Part shown: positions 7,517 to 11,070 of the stretch, one piece after another
How the letters are laid out: each line of letters begins with the position of its first letter
How positions within the stretch are numbered: the first letter of the stretch is position 1
Source of the DNA: Bacteroidales bacterium
GTDB taxonomy: Bacteria; Bacteroidota; Bacteroidia; Bacteroidales; DTU049
Direction of reading: 5' to 3'
Length of the DNA stretch: 11,070 bases
Assembly (NCBI GenBank): GCA_030017935.1
Contig: JASEGF010000011.1
Span: 1-11,070 of the forward strand
Translations under genes and position numbers: made by a program
The notes under the pieces: model-generated
The model's database searches: none
The model's input: the letters and a program-made list of their open reading frames with translations, nothing else
What the model was told of the DNA's origin: nothing

Positions 7517-8725
7517 TTATAAGGCAGCATTTTTTAGCAGGCATGCATCTCCATAGCTAAAAAATCTAAAATCATTATTTATGGCATAATCATAAATGAC
7601 CCTCCATGGCACTGCCGAGAATGCGTCTACAAGCATAAGTAAGGTACTTTGGGGCTGATGAAAATTTGTAATTAGATAATCTGCAGATAATACCTTAGCT
7701 GGCGGCACAATAAATAATCGTGTATGTCCTTCTAATCTATTCAAATTATTATTTTCTAAAAATAATTTTAATTTTTCTATTAATAATTTTTTATCAGATA
7801 AATTTTCATATTTTCTATGCATATCATCAAATTGTTGAATATAAATAGGATATACAGAAGTATCTTCTGCGAACAATAGAAGACTTTCTAAACATCGTAG
7901 TGTAGTAGTGCCCACAATTATCCATGGTCTATCAATATTTTCGTAAAGAATATTCAGATTTTCTTTGTCTATTGAAAATTCTTCTCTGTGCATTTGATGT
8001 TCTTCTATGCTAGTTTTCACTGGTTTGAAAGTGCCAGCACCTACGTGTAATGTAATGAAAGCCTTTTTATAACCTATTTCATCTAGTGATGTGAATACTC
8101 TATCAGTGAAATGAAGGCTGGCAGTAGGCGAAGCTACAGAACCATTAACTTTTGCAAAAACTGGTTGATAATAGATTTTATCTTCGTCTACAGCTTTTCG
8201 TTTAATGTAAGGAGGTATGGGCATTTCGCCTATTATTTCTAATATTTCTGATAATGTCAGATCTGATGGTTCCCACGAAAAAGTTACTATATTTTCATTA
8301 TTTGGTCTCCATTGTATATCAATGTTTAGATAAATATTTTGATTGTTTTTAGTAAAGTAATATGATAGATGATGAGAGTTTTTTAGTTTTTTAGCATTAC
8401 CAATCATACATTGCCAAACAGAAGTTCCTTTTTCCTGCAGAGCTAATGGTATGCTATCTGTATTTATTGGTTCATTCAAAAGAAACTCTATCCATGCCCC
8501 AGTTTCTTTTTTTACCATTATTCTAGCTGGTATTACTTTAGTATTATTGAGAATTAATAATCCATCAGGAGGTAAATATTTTGCAATATTATAAAAAAAA
8601 TCTTGGTGTAATAGATTATCTGTAGCTATCAAAATTTTTGAGCTATCACGTGGTTGCACTGGAAATTTTGCTATACGCCCTTCGGATAATTCATAATTGT
8701 AATCTTGTAAGTCAGGCAATTTCAT
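7517..8725 (-). CDS. queA: S-adenosylmethionine:tRNA ribosyltransferase-isomerase
   Basis: QueA transfers and isomerises the ribosyl part of S-adenosylmethionine onto 7-aminomethyl-7-deazaguanine at tRNA position 34, giving epoxyqueuosine. The family blocks appear in order: LILNNTKVIPARI (57-69), GEMPIPPYIKR (166-176), SPTASLHFT (199-207), TLHVGAGTFKPV (225-236), HQMHREEFSI (243-252), VGTTTLRCLES (271-281), TNFHQPQSTLLMLV (353-366) and FFSYGDA (388-394). At 402 residues it is about 50 longer than the common form of about 350; the surplus is spread over the middle (about 110-160) and the 285-330 region, which I recall as a longer Bacteroidota version. No catalytic block is missing. The other queuosine genes are not nearby. 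The ATG at 8725 is preceded at 21 nt by TAATTTTG. Confidence 0.95.
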   Translation of the reverse strand: MKLPDLQDYNYELSEGRIAKFPVQPRDSSKILIATDNLLHQDFFYNIAKYLPPDGLLILNNTKVIPARIMVKKETGAWIEFLLNEPINTDSIPLALQEKGTSVWQCMIGNAKKLKNSHHLSYYFTKNNQNIYLNIDIQWRPNNENIVTFSWEPSDLTLSEILEIIGEMPIPPYIKRKAVDEDKIYYQPVFAKVNGSVASPTASLHFTDRVFTSLDEIGYKKAFITLHVGAGTFKPVKTSIEEHQMHREEFSIDKENLNILYENIDRPWIIVGTTTLRCLESLLLFAEDTSVYPIYIQQFDDMHRKYENLSDKKLLIEKLKLFLENNNLNRLEGHTRLFIVPPAKVLSADYLITNFHQPQSTLLMLVDAFSAVPWRVIYDYAINNDFRFFSYGDACLLKNAAL

Positions 8726-8746
8726 AATTAGCTATTTAGAAAAAAG

Positions 8747-8754
8747 CAAAATTA
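8747..8754 (-). promoter_or_regulatory. Candidate −7 box TAATTTTG upstream of queA
   Basis: TAATTTTG on the minus strand fits TAnnTTTG and ends 21 nt before the queA ATG, inside the 56-nt gap after the 84-aa gene. No −33 TTG is visible, so queA could also be read through from the gene pair upstream. Confidence 0.35.
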
Positions 8755-8781
8755 CAATATGATAAACGATTTAAAAAATTT

Positions 8782-9036
8782 TTATAAGACTATTTTGATA
8801 TAATCTTTATATTTTTCTATTAGATCTTGAGTATCTATTTGGTTAATATGTGTTATTCGGTTAATTGTGTATTTATAAATTAGTTCCACATAAAAATTAT
8901 TTACTAGATAAATTTTAATAAAATGATCAAATTGTTTGATAGTTAATAATTCTACACCAGACTCTAATAGTATATCTAATTTAGTATCTATATCAGTATT
9001 GATGAGTAATTCATGTACGAGTTCTTCTTTAGTCAT
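8782..9036 (-). CDS. Hypothetical 84-residue protein paired with the SPOR gene
   Basis: I do not recognise this protein. It has no signal peptide, membrane helix or cysteine. The first half looks helical (MTKEELVHELL, then TKLDILLESGVELLTIKQF). The second half alternates hydrophobic and polar residues (IKIYLVNNFYVELIYKYTINRITHI) and ends in another helix, LIEKYKDYIKI. This suggests a small α/β fold of a kind seen in short Bacteroidota proteins whose C-terminal half reads fVEv-Y-n-I. Its ATG at 9036 lies 3 nt after the stop of the SPOR-domain gene, so the two are almost certainly co-transcribed and probably translationally coupled. Low-complexity or shadow coding is unlikely given this spacing and the ordinary amino-acid mix. 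Confidence 0.75.
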   Translation of the reverse strand: MTKEELVHELLINTDIDTKLDILLESGVELLTIKQFDHFIKIYLVNNFYVELIYKYTINRITHINQIDTQDLIEKYKDYIKIVL

Positions 9037-9039
9037 ACT

Positions 9040-9438
9040 TTATTGTTTTATAAAATTTTTAACATCAATAAAATAAGGAACTATAATAGCTTGAGGATAA
9101 AATTGTTTAATCAATTCATAATCATATCTAGCTTCATATTTATGAATATAAGCACCAGCCATCACTTTGTAATATGGGGAATCAAAAACAATATTTACTG
9201 TGAAATCACTAAAATTACTCGTGAAATCATTTAACAAATTTTCAGCTTTAGATTTACTGTAGTTACCCGAAAATGCTCCTAATTGTATAGAATATCCTAT
9301 ATAACTATTAGTTTTAGCTGCTAATCTTGTATGTTTGGCAACTAAACTATCTAAATCTGCATTATTATATACCTTAACCTGTGCATTTATAGTAAAATAT
9401 GAAAGTAAAATTATTATTATAGTTAAATAATATCTCAT
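9040..9438 (-). CDS. Secreted SPOR-domain protein
   Basis: From the ATG at 9438 this is a 132-residue protein with a typical signal peptide (MRYYLTIIIILLSYFTINAQ, cleavage after about residue 20), a short linker, and a SPOR domain from about residue 47 to 130. The domain shows the repeated ferredoxin-like halves GYSIQLGAFSG and SPYYKVMAGAYIHKYEA. SPOR domains bind septal peptidoglycan stripped of stem peptides, so a periplasmic or outer-membrane-associated cell-wall role is expected; the exact job is unknown. The frame also reaches an ATG at 9495, adding 19 lysine-rich residues ahead of the signal peptide. I prefer 9438 because it gives a standard signal sequence and a TAAATTTG box lies 11 nt before it. 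The 84-aa gene follows after 3 nt. Confidence 0.88.
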   Translation of the reverse strand: MRYYLTIIIILLSYFTINAQVKVYNNADLDSLVAKHTRLAAKTNSYIGYSIQLGAFSGNYSKSKAENLLNDFTSNFSDFTVNIVFDSPYYKVMAGAYIHKYEARYDYELIKQFYPQAIIVPYFIDVKNFIKQ

Positions 9439-9449
9439 TATTTTTTTTA

Positions 9450-9457
9450 CAAATTTA
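9450..9457 (-). promoter_or_regulatory. Possible −7 box TAAATTTG upstream of the SPOR gene
   Basis: TAAATTTG on the minus strand fits TAnnTTTG and ends 11 nt before the ATG at 9438, which would leave a leader of only a few nucleotides. It lies inside the coding region if the longer 9495 start is used. No −33 TTG is visible. Confidence 0.2.
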
Positions 9458-9520
9458 ACTAATTTTTTTGAATTTTTATTATTTTTAAATATCATTATCT
9501 CACTAATTTAATAAATCACA

Positions 9521-9590
9521 GTTCAGACTTTTTATTAGTGTAAATTGTCTGAACCAGGATTTGTGGGATTAAAGGATTTTGGGGTTTTGT
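9521..9590. repeat. Inverted repeat GTTCAGAC/GTCTGAAC plus GGATT-rich tract
   Basis: A perfect 8-bp inverted repeat (GTTCAGAC 9521-9528, GTCTGAAC 9547-9554) spans an 18-nt A/T-rich loop. It runs directly into a tract in which GGATT recurs three times (about 9557-9578), followed by GGGGTTTTGTC. The wording GTCTGAACCAGGATTTGT resembles a dispersed non-coding repeat I recall from Bacteroidota genomes, but I cannot verify that here. It forms the left border of the palindrome cluster. Confidence 0.4.
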
Positions 9591-9598
9591 CTTTTTCA

Positions 9599-9650
9599 GG
9601 GCTAAAGCCCATACCTTTTTTTATGTTCTACCTCGACCTAAAGGTCGAGG
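9599..9650 (+). repeat. Double-palindrome module A (solo copy)
   Basis: A 12-nt palindrome GGGCTAAAGCCC (9599-9610), a 20-nt spacer beginning ATACCTTTTTTT, and a 20-nt palindrome CCTCGACCTAAAGGTCGAGG (9631-9650). TCA precedes the small palindrome and TTAAT follows the large one, as in module C. It is in the same orientation as module C and has no transposase of its own. Confidence 0.9.
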
Positions 9651-9670
9651 TTAATAATCTATTCTTTGCT

Positions 9671-9713
9671 ATCTGGCCTGAAGGTCGAATATAATTGCAC
9701 GTATTGTAATACG
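9671..9713. repeat. Degenerate palindrome and CGTATT/AATACG inverted repeat
   Basis: TGGCCTGAAGGTCGA (9675-9689) matches the large-palindrome core CGACCTAAAGGTCGA at 12 of 15 positions and looks like a decayed copy without its partner. Just after it, CGTATTGTAATACG (9700-9713) is a perfect 6-bp inverted repeat with a 2-nt centre, followed by CCCCTACG. The remaining bases up to 9785 show no gene or structure that I can support. Confidence 0.4.
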
Positions 9714-9785
9714 CCCCTACGATGCTTTTTTGGAGATAATACCTCTTTCTATATTACTTTGCTAACTATCTGCCACTTTAATTAA

Positions 9786-9837
9786 CCACGACCTTTAGGT
9801 CGTGGATCTAATAAATATGTTAATCGGGCTTTAGCCC
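9786..9837 (-). repeat. Double-palindrome module B (at transposase 3′ end)
   Basis: Read on the minus strand: GGGCTAAAGCCC (9837-9826), a 20-nt spacer, then CCACGACCTAAAGGTCGTGG (9805-9786). It is inverted relative to modules A and C. The transposase stop codon (9833-9831) lies in the TAAA centre of the small palindrome, so coding sequence and repeat overlap. TTAAT follows the large palindrome, as in the other modules. Confidence 0.9.
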
Positions 9838-10250
9838 TGATAATTCTTAATGAATTCTTCATATTCTTCAATAAAAGTTAACTTTTTGTGATGTTCTTGT
9901 TGGTTTATAATATATTCTCTTACTTTTGACACTTGTGATTTGCTAACTGATGCAGCAAAATAATCATCTGCCCAATATAACATCGGTTTAATCAATTTTT
10001 GTTTATTGGCCCAAAATGATGATTCTCCTTTTATGAGATTCATAGCTTTTGATAATGACATATCAGCGTTTAGTCCAAATAAGCAATGAACATGATCTGG
10101 TTGTGCATTTATAGTGTCTATAAATATTCCTTTTGTTGATGCATTCTCTCTGATATGCTCTAATAATAATATGCGAGATTCACCTAAGAGTATGGATTCT
10201 CTATTTTTAGTTCCCCATACAGCATGTATCATTACATTAACATATGACAT
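9831..10250 (-). CDS. IS200/REP-associated HUH (Y1) transposase
   Basis: This 139-residue protein is a single-strand DNA endonuclease/transposase of the Y1 family. The catalytic features are present: the HUH metal motif H53-V54-H55 in PDHVHCLFGL and the nucleophile Tyr113 in VREYIINQQ. MSYVNVMIHAVWGTKNRES at the N-terminus and the conserved KGESSFW (74-80) and W93-ADDYFAASVS support the call. The frame extends up to an ATG at 10289, but that codon lies at the edge of a flanking palindrome and the 13 extra residues are not family-like, so I take the ATG at 10250. The last residues YQG and the TAA stop are encoded by the palindrome of module B. The gene looks intact and possibly active. The distinction between IS200 TnpA and RAYT rests on the flanking inverted palindromes, which favour RAYT. 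Confidence 0.9.
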   Translation of the reverse strand: MSYVNVMIHAVWGTKNRESILLGESRILLLEHIRENASTKGIFIDTINAQPDHVHCLFGLNADMSLSKAMNLIKGESSFWANKQKLIKPMLYWADDYFAASVSKSQVSKVREYIINQQEHHKKLTFIEEYEEFIKNYQG

Positions 10251-10275
10251 AATATTATAATTTTGTATTTTTTCA

Positions 10276-10327
10276 GGGCTAAAGCCCATACCTTTTCTTT
10301 TTTAATACCCTGACCTAAAGGTCAGGG
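10276..10327 (+). repeat. Double-palindrome module C (at transposase 5′ end)
   Basis: GGGCTAAAGCCC (10276-10287), a 20-nt spacer beginning ATACCTTTTC, and CCCTGACCTAAAGGTCAGGG (10308-10327). The first nine spacer bases equal those of module A. It lies 25 nt upstream of the transposase start codon, so its small palindrome could form a hairpin in or next to the promoter region. Confidence 0.9.
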
Positions 10328-10360
10328 TTAATTTTGTGCTCATTTGTGTTAATTTGTGGA
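10328..10360. repeat. Short TTTGTG direct repeats beside module C
   Basis: TTAATTTTGTG (10328-10338), ATTTGTG (10342-10348) and TTAATTTGTG (10349-10358) form three imperfect tandem-like copies immediately outside the module. The rest of the gap up to 10427 is A/T-rich, with only a 5-bp GTTAA/TTAAC inverted repeat at 10381-10394; no terminator for the upstream barrel gene is clear. Confidence 0.35.
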
Positions 10361-10427
10361 CTACTAACAACAATTAGATAGTTAAATAATTAACCTAACT
10401 CAAAACGTTATATAACCTTTTATAAGC

Positions 10428-11070
10428 TTAAAATTTAACTCTAATTTGTAAATGTAAGTCAGTTTTGTGATTACCATTGATCTCATTTAGGCCACTACTG
10501 ACCACATTTCTATCAAAATAATTTGTACGAGCTAGATAAGCCCAAAAATCTAAATATTTATTTATAGTATATTTAATGTTAAAAACATATCTAGCTCCTT
10601 TATAATAATAACTCGGGAAAGAATAAGCATACAATACATCATTTTCGTAACCATAAATGCGCTCATCATAGCTATATGTATCAAAATATACGAAAGTGAA
10701 ATGAAAGGAAACAGGCAAATTAGTTTGTTTGAAAGATAAAGTCTGAGATACTGCATACCCATCATGATTATAATCACTACCTTTACGATAGTTTACATAT
10801 TCCACTCTAAATTTATATCTGAAGGATGGAGATAACTGAAAAGTACCATTTAATCTAAAATTGTCTTTTTTAGTTTCTATCAATCTATTTACATAAACAT
10901 CTGCATTATTAAGGCTTTTAGTCTCGTGTTTATATCTAAAATAAACATTATTCTTTTTATTAAATTTATAATTAAGTTGTAGCAGAGTCTCTACTCCATC
11001 ACTAGGTGCATTTACTCTATAGCGAAGCCACGGGAAAGAGAACATATCGAAATAAGCTGTAAGGTTTAAT
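10428..11070 (-). CDS. Outer-membrane β-barrel protein, C-terminal part, cut by window edge
   Basis: The last 213 residues of a longer protein are visible; the frame is open to the right edge, so the N-terminus is missing. The sequence is made of alternating β-strands rich in Tyr, Phe and Arg and ends in HLQIRVKF, a Phe-terminated outer-membrane barrel signature. The stretch DERIYGYENDVLYAYSFPSYYYKG and the ending SSGLNEINGNHKTDLHLQIRVKF-like segment match my memory of a Bacteroidota family annotated as helix-hairpin-helix (ComEA-like) proteins, about 700 residues with HhH motifs ahead of a barrel. The HhH part would lie outside the window, so this identity is a recollection. The exact function is unknown. 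The visible coding sequence has no frameshift. Confidence 0.75.
   Translation of the reverse strand, partial: LNLTAYFDMFSFPWLRYRVNAPSDGVETLLQLNYKFNKKNNVYFRYKHETKSLNNADVYVNRLIETKKDNFRLNGTFQLSPSFRYKFRVEYVNYRKGSDYNHDGYAVSQTLSFKQTNLPVSFHFTFVYFDTYSYDERIYGYENDVLYAYSFPSYYYKGARYVFNIKYTINKYLDFWAYLARTNYFDRNVVSSGLNEINGNHKTDLHLQIRVKF

Larger units (their letters stand above)
9786..10327 (-). mobile_element. RAYT-like unit: transposase between inverted palindrome modules
   Basis: The unit runs, from outside in on both sides, large palindrome, 20-nt spacer, small palindrome, and then the transposase gene in the middle. The two flanks are modules B and C in inverted orientation, giving 542 bp in total. This matches the general plan of REP-associated tyrosine transposases bordered by inverted REP sequences. 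An ordinary IS200/IS605 element instead has different hairpins at its two ends and no inverted symmetry. No target-site duplication is visible, nor expected for HUH enzymes. The exact ends are inferred from repeat conservation only. Confidence 0.6.

Noticed and set aside
10251..10289. Longer transposase start at the ATG 10289
   Set aside because: The ATG is at the edge of the module C palindrome and the extra residues do not resemble the family, whereas MSYVNVMIHAVWGTKNR from 10250 does.
9599..10327. CRISPR-like repeat array
   Set aside because: Only three repeats, in both orientations, with unequal distances between them and a transposase in the middle; no spacer series and no cas genes.
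10562..10777. Minus-strand 71-residue open frame inside the right-edge barrel gene
   Set aside because: It is an out-of-frame shadow with an improbable Met/Ile-rich composition inside a clear β-barrel sequence.

Overview
The window reads as chromosomal DNA from a low-GC member of the Bacteroidota. Three things point there: outer-membrane β-barrel proteins ending in phenylalanine, signal peptides cleaved after Asn/Tyr-Ala-Gln, and start codons without Shine-Dalgarno sequences but often preceded by TAnnTTTG, the −7 box of Bacteroidota promoters. Order and genus cannot be fixed from the sequence alone. All ten genes that I can support lie on the minus strand, so transcription runs from the right edge to the left edge.

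In transcription order: the C-terminal part of an outer-membrane β-barrel protein of the helix-hairpin-helix (ComEA-like) type, cut by the right edge; a small HUH transposase of the IS200/REP-associated (RAYT) kind inside a cluster of palindromic repeats; a secreted SPOR-domain protein followed after 3 nt by an unrecognised 84-aa protein; queA (queuosine synthesis); gcvP (glycine cleavage P-protein); a TonB-receptor-like barrel without a visible plug; rpe (ribulose-phosphate 3-epimerase); hemW (radical-SAM haem chaperone); and, cut by the left edge, the N-terminal part of an IS1595-type transposase. The housekeeping genes belong to different pathways, and most have their own candidate promoter box, so this looks like a string of mostly single-gene units rather than one pathway operon.

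The most unusual part is 9.5-10.4 kb. Three 52-nt modules each hold a 12-nt palindrome, a spacer of exactly 20 nt, and a 20-nt palindrome whose outer four base pairs differ between copies but remain paired. Two modules face each other in inverted orientation around the transposase, whose stop codon lies inside one palindrome. The third is a solo copy 135 nt outside. This has the architecture of a REP/BIME-like system with its own RAYT-type transposase. RAYT systems are a known class; the exact geometry and sequence of this one are what deserve a check. A separate 20-bp perfect stem with a 3-nt loop lies between hemW and the IS1595 gene.
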